Source of the DNA: Ferruginibacter sp.
GTDB lineage: Bacteria; Bacteroidota; Bacteroidia; Chitinophagales; Chitinophagaceae
NCBI GenBank assembly: GCA_025352435.1
Contig: JANXTN010000199.1
Span: 1 to 19,571, forward strand
Reading direction: 5' to 3'
DNA: 19,571 bases
Below the pieces are notes generated by a model. It was given only the letters and a program-made list of their open reading frames with translations, was not told the origin of the DNA and ran no database searches. Both the position numbers and the translations under genes were made by a program. Positions 1-9,300 of this stretch are shown in pieces; within the stretch, counting starts at the first letter, position 1, and the number at the start of each line of letters is the position of its first letter.

Positions 1-1206
1 GCATTAAGACCGGAAGTAGCATATGCAAAAAATGTCGCATCAAAACCTTACGATGTTTTGAGCAGTAAAGAAGCGAGAACTGCAGCACAGGGAAACCCAA
101 ATACGTTTTTGCACATTACTAAAAGTGAAATTGATTTGCCCGAAACCGTGGATGTTCATGCACCCGAAGTGTATAAAAAAGCAAAAGAAAATCTTGCTGC
201 ATTTATAAGCCGCAACATACTTTTTAAAGAGAACAAACCATGCTATTATATTTATGAGTTAACCATGAAAGGCAAATCGCAGATAGGTTTGGTATGCGGC
301 AGTTCTGTAGAAGATTATGAAAATGGGTTAATAAAAAAACATGAATTTACGCGACCTGAAAAAGAGCTTGACAGAATTACACATATTAAAACAACCGGCG
401 CACAAACGGGCAATGTATTTATTGCGTACAGAAATGTGGCGGAGATAGATTCGCTCATTGCAAGTTGCATGAAAGAAAAATCTGCGCAATATAGCTTTAC
501 TGCAGATGATGATGTGCAACACAGCATTTGGGTGGTAAATGATGAAAAGACGATCACACAAATCACCAATCTATTTAAAGAAAAAGTTCCTGCAACTTAC
601 ATTGCAGACGGCCATCACAGGGCAGCTTCAGCAGCAAAAGTAAGAGCAGCTTTGGGTAATGATGCGACAGAACAAGCAGACATTTTTTTAACTACACTCT
701 TTCCCGCTGACCAGTTGAGTATTTTGGATTACAACAGGGTAATTAAAGATTTAAACGGACATACTCCTGAGGAATTTTTAGAAAAACTGCAATCGAATTT
801 TACAATAGAGAAAAAAGAATCAGCATACAAACCTGCCGCAATTCATGAGTTTGGATTGTACTTGAAGACACAATGGTATTGCCTTACAGCCCACCAAGAT
901 ATTATTAAAGATGATGTGCTTGGCGTGCTGGATATAAATATTTTGCAGGAAAATATTTTAACGCCTATTCTTAATATTGTGGACCAACGTACAGATGCAG
1001 GAATTGATTTTGTAGGCGGTATAAGAGGGTTGGAGGAACTAGAGAAAAAAGTTGATAGTGGAGAAATGGCAATGGCAATAAGTTTGTTTCCCGTAACTAT
1101 GGCGCAGTTATTTGATGTAGCAGATAGCGGCAATGTAATGCCGCCAAAAAGTACTTGGTTTGAACCTAAACTGCGTGATGGGTTGCTCACACATTTAATT
1201 AATTAA
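1..1206 (+). CDS. DUF1015 family protein, 5' end cut by the window
   Basis: The reading frame is open from base 1, and the translated start (ALRPEVAYAKNVASKPYDVL) matches the region near the N-terminus of DUF1015 proteins. The TTG at 58 is therefore not the start; the true start lies a few codons before the window. About 401 residues are visible, close to the full family length. The hallmark IADGHHR motif is at visible residues 201-207. The molecular function of DUF1015 is not firmly established. In many Bacteroidota the gene follows serC/serA of serine synthesis, so one would expect those genes just to the left; that is inference and cannot be seen here. A weak terminator follows the stop codon. 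The family assignment is confident; the biochemical role is not. Confidence 0.9.
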   Translation, partial: ALRPEVAYAKNVASKPYDVLSSKEARTAAQGNPNTFLHITKSEIDLPETVDVHAPEVYKKAKENLAAFISRNILFKENKPCYYIYELTMKGKSQIGLVCGSSVEDYENGLIKKHEFTRPEKELDRITHIKTTGAQTGNVFIAYRNVAEIDSLIASCMKEKSAQYSFTADDDVQHSIWVVNDEKTITQITNLFKEKVPATYIADGHHRAASAAKVRAALGNDATEQADIFLTTLFPADQLSILDYNRVIKDLNGHTPEEFLEKLQSNFTIEKKESAYKPAAIHEFGLYLKTQWYCLTAHQDIIKDDVLGVLDINILQENILTPILNIVDQRTDAGIDFVGGIRGLEELEKKVDSGEMAMAISLFPVTMAQLFDVADSGNVMPPKSTWFEPKLRDGLLTHLIN

Positions 1207-1213
1207 TAATAGA

Positions 1214-1237
1214 GGTGCATTGTAAGCACCCTTTTTT
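1214..1237 (+). terminator. Probable weak Rho-independent terminator after the DUF1015 gene
   Basis: A 5-bp GC-rich stem (GGTGC 1214-1218 with GCACC 1226-1230) with a 7-base loop is followed by C and six T. The stem is short, so termination may be partial. The T-run runs into a -7-like box (TATCTTTA, 1237-1244) that could start transcription of the next gene almost at its ATG. Confidence 0.5.
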
Positions 1238-1251
1238 ATCTTTACAGGAAT

Positions 1252-2253
1252 ATGAAAAAAATATTTTCTCTTCTAATTGTGTGTTCATTAATATCAGTAA
1301 ACACAATATCCGCACAAAGTACAGATCAGTTACATGAAACAGCAAAAGCATTTATGCGTCAGGGTGATTATGCAAATGCCATACTTGTTTTAAACAGAGC
1401 ATTGCGGCAAGCCCCACAAAACACCGCTTATGCAAAAGACCTTGCACTTAGTTATTTTTATCAAAGAGATAATGCAAAAGCCTTAGAAACTATAAAACCT
1501 GTGTTGGATAGCAAAGATGCGGATGACCAGTGTTTTCAAATTGCTGGAAACATTTACAAGCAGCTTGACCAACCAAAAGATTGTGAAAAAGTATATAAAA
1601 AAGGCTTGAAAAAATTCCCGGAAAGCGGGCCGTTGTATTGCGATTTGGGAGAAATAGTATTTGCTGACAGTAAACTTGAAGCGATAAAAAACTGGGAAAA
1701 GGGTATTGAAATGGATCCCTCTTACAATAAAAATTATTACAACGCTGCACGCTTTTATTTCTTTTCTGCTGATAAAGTGTGGGCTATTATATATGGAGAA
1801 ATGTACGCTAATATGGACCCTACAGGCATAAGGACCCCGGAAATAAAACAACTTATTTTAGATTCGTATAAAAAACTATTTACAGAACCTGATATAAAAA
1901 GAACTGACAAAGACAAAACAGGTTTTGTGAAAAATTTTATAGAAGTAATTAGTAAGCAAAGCCCACTTACTGCGGGTGGACTAAATGCTGAAGTACTTTC
2001 TATGGTAAGATCGAGATTTACGTTAGATTGGTTTTCTGATAAGAGTAGACCTCCATTTAAACTTTTTGCCTACCACCAGCAATTGTTAAAAGAAGGAATG
2101 TTTGAAGCTTACAACCAATGGCTTTTTGGAGCTACAGAAAACCTGAGCGCTTATCAAAATTGGGTAAAAACGCATGCCACAGAATACGAGGCCTTTTTAG
2201 TTTTGCAAAAATCAAGAATGTTTAAAGTACCCCCGAACCAATATTACCACTAA
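1252..2253 (+). CDS. Secreted tetratricopeptide repeat protein
   Basis: The product has 333 residues. Residues 1-22 form a signal peptide (Lys-rich start, hydrophobic core, AQS cleavage region), so it is probably periplasmic. TPR-like helical pairs cover roughly residues 28-170, with features such as AFMRQGDYANAILVLNRAL and the consensus-like KNYYNAARFYF stretch. The C-terminal part (about 190-333) has no motif I recognise. TPR proteins act as protein-binding scaffolds; no partner can be named. The start at 1252 is supported by the signal peptide directly after it. The gene lies 45 bases after the DUF1015 stop, with a weak terminator between, so it may be an independent unit. The YceI gene behind it has its own promoter. 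Confidence 0.8.
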   Translation: MKKIFSLLIVCSLISVNTISAQSTDQLHETAKAFMRQGDYANAILVLNRALRQAPQNTAYAKDLALSYFYQRDNAKALETIKPVLDSKDADDQCFQIAGNIYKQLDQPKDCEKVYKKGLKKFPESGPLYCDLGEIVFADSKLEAIKNWEKGIEMDPSYNKNYYNAARFYFFSADKVWAIIYGEMYANMDPTGIRTPEIKQLILDSYKKLFTEPDIKRTDKDKTGFVKNFIEVISKQSPLTAGGLNAEVLSMVRSRFTLDWFSDKSRPPFKLFAYHQQLLKEGMFEAYNQWLFGATENLSAYQNWVKTHATEYEAFLVLQKSRMFKVPPNQYYH

Positions 2254-2260
2254 AGAAATA

Positions 2261-2292
2261 TTTGATGTTTAAACATTAATTATATATGTTTG
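2261..2292 (+). promoter_or_regulatory. Bacteroidota-type promoter of the YceI gene
   Basis: A TTTG element at 2261-2264 and TATGTTTG at 2285-2292 (TAnnTTTG consensus) are separated by 20 bases, matching the phylum's -33/-7 arrangement. Transcription would start near 2298, leaving a leader of about 15 bases. The in-frame ATG at 2286 lies inside the -7 box, so it cannot be the start codon of this transcript. Confidence 0.7.
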
Positions 2293-2312
2293 TGAAAATA
2301 AAAACTAACAAA

Positions 2313-2957
2313 ATGAGAAGATTGATATTCCTTGCTATTGCCGCTAGTTCTTTTGCAGCATGTAACAGTAATTCTGCAAACAAAGTAGAAACTACAGAAA
2401 AACAAACAGCGGCAAGTACCGATGGTACTGCGTATGCAGTAGATTCCACTTCAACCATTACGTGGACGGGCAGTAAACCAACCGGAAAACACACAGGTAC
2501 TTTCAAGATTTCAGCGGGTACATTTAATGTGAAAGATGGTGTTCTTACGGGAGGAAACTTTATAATCAATATTAATTCTTTGAACAATGAAGACCTTGCT
2601 AAAGATGCAGAATCTAAAGCTAAACTGGAAGGTCATTTGAAAAGCCCTGACTTTTTTGATGTAGCAAAATATCCGACTGCAAAATTTGAAATTACTGCAG
2701 TAGAGCTTAATACTGATACAACAAAAAAAGATGTAACACATATCATTAAAGGAAACCTTACTTTAAAAGACAGCACAAAAAATATTGCGATCCCTGCAAG
2801 AGTAACGATAGATGCAAAAACATTGTCGGCGAATGCAACTTTCAGTATTGACAGAACCTTATGGGGAATGAATTACAAAGGACCTGATAACCCTCAAGAC
2901 TGGATCATTGCAAAGTCAGTAGATTTAAAATTGAATTTAACTGCAGCTACAAAATAA
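2313..2957 (+). CDS. YceI-family lipoprotein
   Basis: The product has 214 residues from the ATG at 2313. This start is preferred over the in-frame ATG at 2286 because it puts a lipoprotein signal (MRRLIFLAIAASSFAAC, lipidated Cys17) at the N-terminus and because 2286 lies inside the promoter. After a Ser/Thr/Lys-rich linker, the YceI domain begins at YAVDSTSTITWTGSKPTGKHTG and continues through GGNFIININSLNN, LKSPDFFDVAKYPTAKF and IDRTLWGMNY, all typical of the family. YceI domains are lipocalin-like beta barrels that bind long-chain polyisoprenoid or amphiphilic lipids in the periplasm or envelope. The exact ligand is unknown here. The gene is monocistronic: promoter in front, strong terminator behind. 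Confidence 0.92.
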   Translation: MRRLIFLAIAASSFAACNSNSANKVETTEKQTAASTDGTAYAVDSTSTITWTGSKPTGKHTGTFKISAGTFNVKDGVLTGGNFIININSLNNEDLAKDAESKAKLEGHLKSPDFFDVAKYPTAKFEITAVELNTDTTKKDVTHIIKGNLTLKDSTKNIAIPARVTIDAKTLSANATFSIDRTLWGMNYKGPDNPQDWIIAKSVDLKLNLTAATK

Positions 2958-2979
2958 AACAACATTACACTATTATACA

Positions 2980-3006
2980 AGCCATCCATAACGGATGGCT
3001 TTTTTT
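2980..3006 (+). terminator. Rho-independent terminator after the YceI gene
   Basis: A perfect 8-bp stem (AGCCATCC 2980-2987, GGATGGCT 2993-3000) with a 5-base loop is followed by a T-run through 3006. It separates the YceI gene from the acyl-CoA synthetase gene. Confidence 0.88.
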
Positions 3007-3107
3007 ATATAACTTAGTTTCATAAACTTATTGCATATAATTTTTTATTTACTGCACTGATTTTTTAAAAAACGATAGTACCAAACCGCTTGTTAAAAAT
3101 TAGATTG

Positions 3108-4892
3108 ATGAACGAACATTCCAGAATATTTGATTTCATGTATTTTCAGCAGGAACATTTTCCAAAGGCTGATATGTTTGCTGCTAAAATTAACAATGTT
3201 TGGGAACCCATAAGTACGGCGGAAACAATAATGCTTGTAAATAAATTGAGTGCCGGTTTACTAAAAATCGGCATTAGTGGAAACGATATGACTGTTGAGA
3301 AACAGGATAAGGTTGCTCTCATTTCCCGCAACAGGCCTGAGTGGCTAATGCTGGATATGGCTTGCCAGCAAATAGGCGCCATTCTCTGCCCCATTTACCC
3401 TACAACAAATGTTACCGAGCTGGAATTTATTTTTAACGATGCCGAAATAAAAATAGCATTTGTAAGCGGTGAAGAAATTTTACAAAAAGTAAATGATATA
3501 AAACCGAGGGTTGCATCTTTAATGGATGTGTATGATTTTGATATATCAATTGGAGCAAGATTTTGGAAAGAGTTACTTGAGAATGTTACAGAGAATGATT
3601 TACAAAATTTGGAGCAAGTAAAAGCCACTATCAAGGCGCATCATTGCGCAACAATTATTTATACATCAGGCACCACAGGTTTTCCTAAGGGTGTAATGCT
3701 AAGCCACAGAAATATTGTGAGCAATGTAGAGAATGGCAAAATAAGTTTCCCTTTTAGTGACAATGTGCAGGGAAGGACATTGAGTTTTCTACCGCTCAAT
3801 CATATTTTTGAAAGATTGGCATCTTACATCTTTATGAGCAGCGGGCACTCTATTTATTTTGCAGAGAGCATGGAGGCCATTGGCGATAATTTAAAAGAAG
3901 TGAAGCCAACAGTTTTTTGTACCGTACCAAGATTACTGGAAAAAGTGTATGAAAAAATAATGGCGAAAGGTGCGGAACTGACCGGTGCAAAAAAACAACT
4001 TTTCTTTTGGGCGGTAGATCTTGCAAATAAATATGATAACCTGAACAGTGGTGGATTAGCTTACAATCTTCAACTCGCATTGGCTAATAAACTTATTTTT
4101 AGTAAATGGAGGGAAGCACTTGGCAGTAATATTTCCTACATCATAACCGGCGGAGCGGCTTGCCAGGTAAGGCTTTTGCGCATATTTAATGCTGCACGCA
4201 TCCCGATTTTTGAAGGCTACGGCCCTACAGAAAACAGCCCTGTAATAAGTGTGAATAGGAGAGAAAAAGGCGGAATGAAATTCGGAACGGTTGGTCCGGT
4301 AATGGAAGGACAGGAAGTAAAATTATTAGAAGACGGAGAAATATGTGTGAAAGGCCCAAGCGTAATGATGGGCTATTATAAACGTCCTGAGCTTACAGCA
4401 GAAACGGTGAAAGACGGCTGGTTGCTTACCGGTGACATTGGTGTTTTTGAAGGGAAGTTTTTAAAAATTACAGACAGAAAAAAAGAGCTCTTTAAAACCA
4501 GTGGTGGGAAATACGTGGCGCCTCAACCCATTGAAAATAAAATGAAGGAGTCGCCTTTTGTAGAACAGATCATCATTATTGGTGCAGAAGAAAAATTTGT
4601 GGGAGCGCTTATTGTTCCATCTATGCCAAGCTTAAAAGAATGGATGCGCACGCAGGATATTCCTTTTACTACCAACGAAGATGCAGTGCACAATCCAAAA
4701 GTCCGTGGCCTTTACAAAGAGTTGATAGAATCGTTTAACAAGTTTTTCAACCATGTAGAACAGGTGAAAAAGTTTGAACTGCTGCCTAACGAATGGACAA
4801 TAGAAAGTGGTGAACTTACACCGACTTTGAAGCTAAAAAGGAAAGTAATTATGGAAAAATTTAAACCAGCTATTGAGAGGATTTATAAATAG
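3108..4892 (+). CDS. Long-chain fatty-acid--CoA ligase (AMP-forming)
   Basis: The product has 594 residues from the ATG at 3108; an in-frame TTG at 3090 would add six unconvincing residues. It activates a fatty acid with ATP to acyl-AMP and transfers it to CoA, at the cytoplasm/inner-membrane face. ANL-superfamily motifs are present in order: the P-loop YTSGTTGFPKG near residues 185-195, GYGPTENSP at 370-378, GWLLTGDIG with Asp443, then the hinge region DRKKELFKTSGGKYVAP. Length and the SGGKYVAPQPIEN signature fit the long-chain (FadD15-like) branch rather than acetyl-CoA or short-chain ligases. It stands between a terminator and a convergent gene, so it is probably transcribed alone. Substrate chain length cannot be read from the sequence. 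Confidence 0.93.
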   Translation: MNEHSRIFDFMYFQQEHFPKADMFAAKINNVWEPISTAETIMLVNKLSAGLLKIGISGNDMTVEKQDKVALISRNRPEWLMLDMACQQIGAILCPIYPTTNVTELEFIFNDAEIKIAFVSGEEILQKVNDIKPRVASLMDVYDFDISIGARFWKELLENVTENDLQNLEQVKATIKAHHCATIIYTSGTTGFPKGVMLSHRNIVSNVENGKISFPFSDNVQGRTLSFLPLNHIFERLASYIFMSSGHSIYFAESMEAIGDNLKEVKPTVFCTVPRLLEKVYEKIMAKGAELTGAKKQLFFWAVDLANKYDNLNSGGLAYNLQLALANKLIFSKWREALGSNISYIITGGAACQVRLLRIFNAARIPIFEGYGPTENSPVISVNRREKGGMKFGTVGPVMEGQEVKLLEDGEICVKGPSVMMGYYKRPELTAETVKDGWLLTGDIGVFEGKFLKITDRKKELFKTSGGKYVAPQPIENKMKESPFVEQIIIIGAEEKFVGALIVPSMPSLKEWMRTQDIPFTTNEDAVHNPKVRGLYKELIESFNKFFNHVEQVKKFELLPNEWTIESGELTPTLKLKRKVIMEKFKPAIERIYK

Positions 4893-4911
4893 GTATTGCG
4901 TAATACAAATT
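4893..4911 (+). terminator. Possible weak terminator or hairpin after the acyl-CoA ligase gene
   Basis: GTATT (4893-4897) pairs with AATAC (4902-4906) across a 4-base loop, followed by an AAATTTT stretch. The stem is short and AT-rich, so this is a tentative call in the 64-base convergent gap. Confidence 0.25.
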
Positions 4912-4956
4912 TTCAGACTGGAGTTCAAATTTTGCTATGAAAACTAGCATATATGA

Positions 4957-5655
4957 TTATTTTACTTTTAAAATTTTTTTATATTCAAACTCATCAAATT
5001 CGAATTCTTCTTGTTTTTGCGTTTTACAATAATTAACAACAATTGGCAATTGTCTAATTTTTGTCACATCAATCATCAACAGATATTGACTCCGGTTTTT
5101 TTCAGGAAGTTCTTCAAATATTGCAATGCCTTTTAACTTGTCAATTATATGTATGGTTAATTTTCTTTTTGGTCTCTCTAAACCCGTCAATGAAAAAGAA
5201 AAAGTCTGTCCATTAATTTTTTTATAGTCAATAATTTTATTTGCTGTTGGTCCTTCACCGCCAAAGTCAATAAAGGCAGTGTCTGTAATGGAAACTTTAA
5301 AGTGAGAATAAAAATCAGAAGGGTAATATGTGTAAAAATTCTTATTAAAATATTTTAGTGCTATCCATTTTTTTGGCAAGTCAGTAATCTTCCTCTTTGT
5401 TAATTTAACGTGTTTGCTTTTTAAAAAATTTAATGAATTATTGTAACTCTCGCTGTCAGCTTTTGCAAACTTAAAATCGGAGATATATTTATAAAATTTT
5501 GACTTTTTTGAATACTCAATAAAAATAGAATGGTCAAGTTTTTTGAGTAAAAAAAGCGTATCCGTAGATTTTTCTTGCGCTTGTGATTTTTGAGGGAATG
5601 TAAAACTGAAGACTAATAAAATATATGTTATGGATTTTACCCAAATGCATTCCAT
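4957..5655 (-). CDS. Secreted protein of unknown function
   Basis: I do not recognise a family. From the ATG at 5655 the product has 232 residues; the frame could begin six codons earlier at a TTG (5673), but the ATG places a signal peptide (MECIWVKSITYILLVFSFTF, cleavage near SQA-QE) directly at the N-terminus. The mature part is Lys/Phe/Tyr-rich, with segments such as FIDFGGEGPTANKIIDY and PKRKLTIHIIDKLKGIAIF that look like beta strands, and no catalytic signature. It starts 31 bases after the stop of the response-regulator gene on the same strand, so it may be read through from the kinase operon, but this is inference. Its base composition looks more AT-rich than that of its neighbours, which suggests a lineage-specific or acquired gene. 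Confidence 0.7.
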   Translation of the reverse strand: MECIWVKSITYILLVFSFTFPQKSQAQEKSTDTLFLLKKLDHSIFIEYSKKSKFYKYISDFKFAKADSESYNNSLNFLKSKHVKLTKRKITDLPKKWIALKYFNKNFYTYYPSDFYSHFKVSITDTAFIDFGGEGPTANKIIDYKKINGQTFSFSLTGLERPKRKLTIHIIDKLKGIAIFEELPEKNRSQYLLMIDVTKIRQLPIVVNYCKTQKQEEFEFDEFEYKKILKVK

Positions 5656-5686
5656 AAAACTGGTGTTAAACAAATGAGATTATCTT

Positions 5687-6316
5687 TTACAACAACTTAT
5701 GCTCCATAGAATACAAAGTGAGTTCTGCATTGTTTTTCAAATTCATCTTAGCCATAATGCGGGAGCGGTACGTACTTACGGTGGTTACGCTTAAAAATAG
5801 TGACTCTGCAATTTCAGAAACAGATCTGCCGGCGGCAAGCATTTTTAAAACATTAAATTCTCTGTCAGATAAAAATTCGTGGAGTGGTTTGTTGTGATCC
5901 TGGTCTAAAGTGGCAGCAAGTTTTTCTGCAACAGATGCAGTAATATATTTTTTACCAAGCATTACTTTTTTTACGGCATTTACCAGTTCATCAGGTGCCA
6001 TGTCTTTACTTAAATAACCGGAAGCGCCTGCCTTTAAAACCCTCAATGCATACTGCTCTTCGGGATGAATGCTTAATATGAGTACAGGTAAATTTGGATG
6101 TAATTGTTTTATTTGCTGAAGTGCATCAAGTCCACTTCTGCCCGGCATGCTTAGGTCGCTTATAACAACATCCCATTCTGCTTTTATAACATTCTTTATA
6201 AGATCTTCAGCATCTCCTACTTCTTCCACAAGTGCACCCGGAAAACCTTCCAATAAGATCTGCCTCAGTCCTCTTCTTACGACAGTATGGTCATCGGCAA
6301 CTAAAATCCTGATCAT
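5687..6316 (-). CDS. NarL/FixJ-type response regulator (kinase operon)
   Basis: The product has 209 residues. The N-terminal receiver (about 1-120) carries the acidic pair D8-D9, phospho-acceptor Asp54 (VISDLSMPG), Ser82 in the Thr/Ser position and Lys104 (YLSKD). The C-terminal LuxR-type helix-turn-helix (about 145-205) begins LSDREFNVLKMLAAGRS, with TTVSTYRSRIMAKM as the probable recognition helix. It is a DNA-binding transcription factor activated by phosphorylation. It starts 15 bases after the stop codon of the large sensor kinase on the same strand, so the kinase is its likely partner. The ATG at 6316 fits the standard receiver start MIRILVADDH. Confidence 0.93.
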   Translation of the reverse strand: MIRILVADDHTVVRRGLRQILLEGFPGALVEEVGDAEDLIKNVIKAEWDVVISDLSMPGRSGLDALQQIKQLHPNLPVLILSIHPEEQYALRVLKAGASGYLSKDMAPDELVNAVKKVMLGKKYITASVAEKLAATLDQDHNKPLHEFLSDREFNVLKMLAAGRSVSEIAESLFLSVTTVSTYRSRIMAKMNLKNNAELTLYSMEHKLL

Positions 6317-6331
6317 AAAAAAATATTAATA

Positions 6332-9300
6332 TCATTTTAAAGGTACAGTAATTATCACAGAAGTCCCTTTGCCTGCGTTCCCATTTATTTCATATTTACC
6401 ATTAATTAACTGTATTCTTTCTTTCATGCCGAGCAGCCCTAAAGTCTTTTTATTTTTAATATCATTGTCTTTAAAACCTATTCCATTGTCTTCTATAAAT
6501 AAAGTAATGATATCCTTTTCCATTCTTAAAAAAGATATTACTTCTGTTGCCTGAGAGTGCCTTAAAACATTGGTTAAACTCTCCTGAAAAATTCGAAAAA
6601 CTGCGGTGGCCACATCTGCACTTACCTGTATCTGGCTTACGTTGCTGGTAAAAATTGATTTTATTTCTGAACGTTTTTCAAACTCCTCGCTTTGCCACTC
6701 CATAGCAGCAATCAAGCCAAGATCATCAAGAATACTAGGTCGCAATTCTGTGGCAATACGCCTTACTGTAATAACTGTTTTATCAATGAGTGATATAGCA
6801 TCTTTCATTTTTTCTTTTATCGCTTCATCATCAGATTTTATTTTGATGTTTAGCCAAGCTATGTCCATTTTTAAACCTGTGAGCTGTTGCCCAAGTTCAT
6901 CATGAATTTCCCGGGCCATGTGTATGCGTTCATTTTCTCTGATGGTTTCCAAATGCGATGCTAAATCTCTGAGCGCATCATTTGATTTTTGCAGACTTTC
7001 TTCTGCTTCAAATTTTGCAGTTATATCATTAGCCAGAGATAAAATTGCCGGTTTACCTTCGAAGATAATATCATGTGTAAGTATGTCCACTTTTATTATC
7101 TGACCGTTCTTTTTTACATGCTCATATACACCCTCCATATCATTAGTTCCGGATCTTTCATTTAAATGTTTTTGCAGGCTGTTGTTAAAGGAATCAAGAT
7201 CAGATAATTTCATTTTTAAAAATTCTTCCTTACTGTACCCATAAGATACCAATGCAGCATTATTTACATCAATGAAATTATTATCGGCAGTAGAGTTAAT
7301 CCACATAGGCAAGGGATTATCATTAAAAAGCAATCGGTATTTTTTTTCGGAGGCTCTAAGTGCATCTTCCACTAACGTGCGTTCAGTAATATCTCGTACT
7401 ATTCTTTGAAAACGTCCGTCAGAAAGTTGTTTTGCACTTACTTCTACATTTATCATTTTACCACCCTTTCTTCTTATGAAATGCTCAGATATTACTACCG
7501 CACCATTTGTTATCGCATTGTGATGCAAAGGCTTTTTAATACCACTTTCTTCAATAAATATATCATCTGTATTCATTTTATCGAGTTCATGTTTCTGATA
7601 ACCTGTTAGTGTAACGGCACTGTCGTTCACTTCCATAAAATTACCTTCCTCATCGGTAATAATAATACCGTCAGATGCCTGCTGCACAAGCGTTCTAAAC
7701 TTCTGCTCACTTTCAAACAGCTCATTTTGCGATTTTATTTTTTCAGAAATATCAAGTCCTACTCCTAATAAACAATCTTCCTCTTCATAGCGGATAGACA
7801 TTCCGGTAAAATAATATGGAATAAGTAGCCCGCTTTTAGTTTTAAAATTTGCTTCTACAATATCGCTGCCGGCTACAAATACATTTTTTATTTTTTCTTC
7901 CACTATTCCTTTTTCATCTATGTTGAAAAAATCCAGTGGATGAATTTTGCTGATTTCATTTGAAGTGTAGCCGGTTACGGTTTCAAAATTCTTATTCCAG
8001 CGTAAGTACTTGCCGTGCTTGTTAAACAAATAAAATATACCGGGTAAGCTATTAATAATGGAATCGGATAAAGCTTTTTCTCTTTGCGATTTATTCTCGC
8101 TTTCCTTTTGTAATGTAATATCCTGCATGGCACCAAGCATGCGGTAAGCAACTTCATTTTTATAAAGAATATAGGCACGGTCGTAAATAAATTTATAAGT
8201 ACCAGTGCTGTCTTTAAAACGAAACTCTTCTGTTAGTAAAGAGAGTTTTTCAAGTACAGCATCTTTAAAATTTGCTAATAAATTATCTCTGTCATCTTCA
8301 TGTATTCTTGAAAAAAAACCCTCAAAGTTTGTTGGCTCATTTTCTGAAATCCCAACCATCTTATTGAACCTCTCATTGCCTGATAACACATCATTTTCAA
8401 GATCCCAATCCCATATTGCATCGTTGGTAGCTTGTGCTACTAATTCAAAGCGTTCATTAGAAATCATTAACGCTTCATCTGCAAGCAGAAGCCTATCTGT
8501 AGTATTTTTGCGCTCCGTAATATCAATGATAGTTCCAATTATTACTTCTTCGCCGTTGTAGTTCGTGATAGATCCAAATGCTTCTGAATAAATTAATGTA
8601 CCCGTTTTATGAAGGCCTATAAACTCATAATTATGGTTGTTAACTTCATGATCTTCATATGCTCTTAAATTTTCTTCCATCTTAGCACGCTCACTATCTT
8701 CTATTAAATTAATTACATCAAAGTCATTGTATAATTCCGCTTCATTGTAACCAAATATTTCAGCAAAACGGGGGTTCACATACAAAAACCTATTTCCTTT
8801 TCTTATGTAAACTCCCACCATCGATTTCTCCACAAGTGCCCTAAATTTTGCCTCTGCATTTACAAGTTCCTGCTGGGCATTTGTGAGTTCTATTTCGGCT
8901 TTCTTTTTGTCAGTTATATCGTGGTAATACACGGATATACCATTCGCTGATGGATAAATTAAATCCGCATACCACTTATCTTCTAACGAATAATACAGTT
9001 CGCAGCGCTGAGGTTGTTGGGTAGTTTTAGCAAGCTGCAGCGCTTCATAAAAAGGCTCATTCACCACGTTAGGAAATTTTTGCCAGATGTTTTTTCCAAT
9101 AATATCTGCTTCGGCTTCGCCGTGAAGTTGCAATGCGGCTTTATTTAAATAAGTATAATTCCAGTCATTATCAAAAGCTATAAATGCATCTGCTATTCTT
9201 TCAAAAACATTATTAAGTTCCGATGCTTTTAAATTAACTTCTTCCTGCAAATTTTCTGAAAGATGTTTTAATTCATTTTGCAATTGTATACTTGGAGTAA

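Noticed and set aside
58..60. TTG as the start codon of the DUF1015 gene
   Set aside because: The frame stays open to base 1 and the residues before the TTG match the family N-terminus, so the gene is cut by the window edge.
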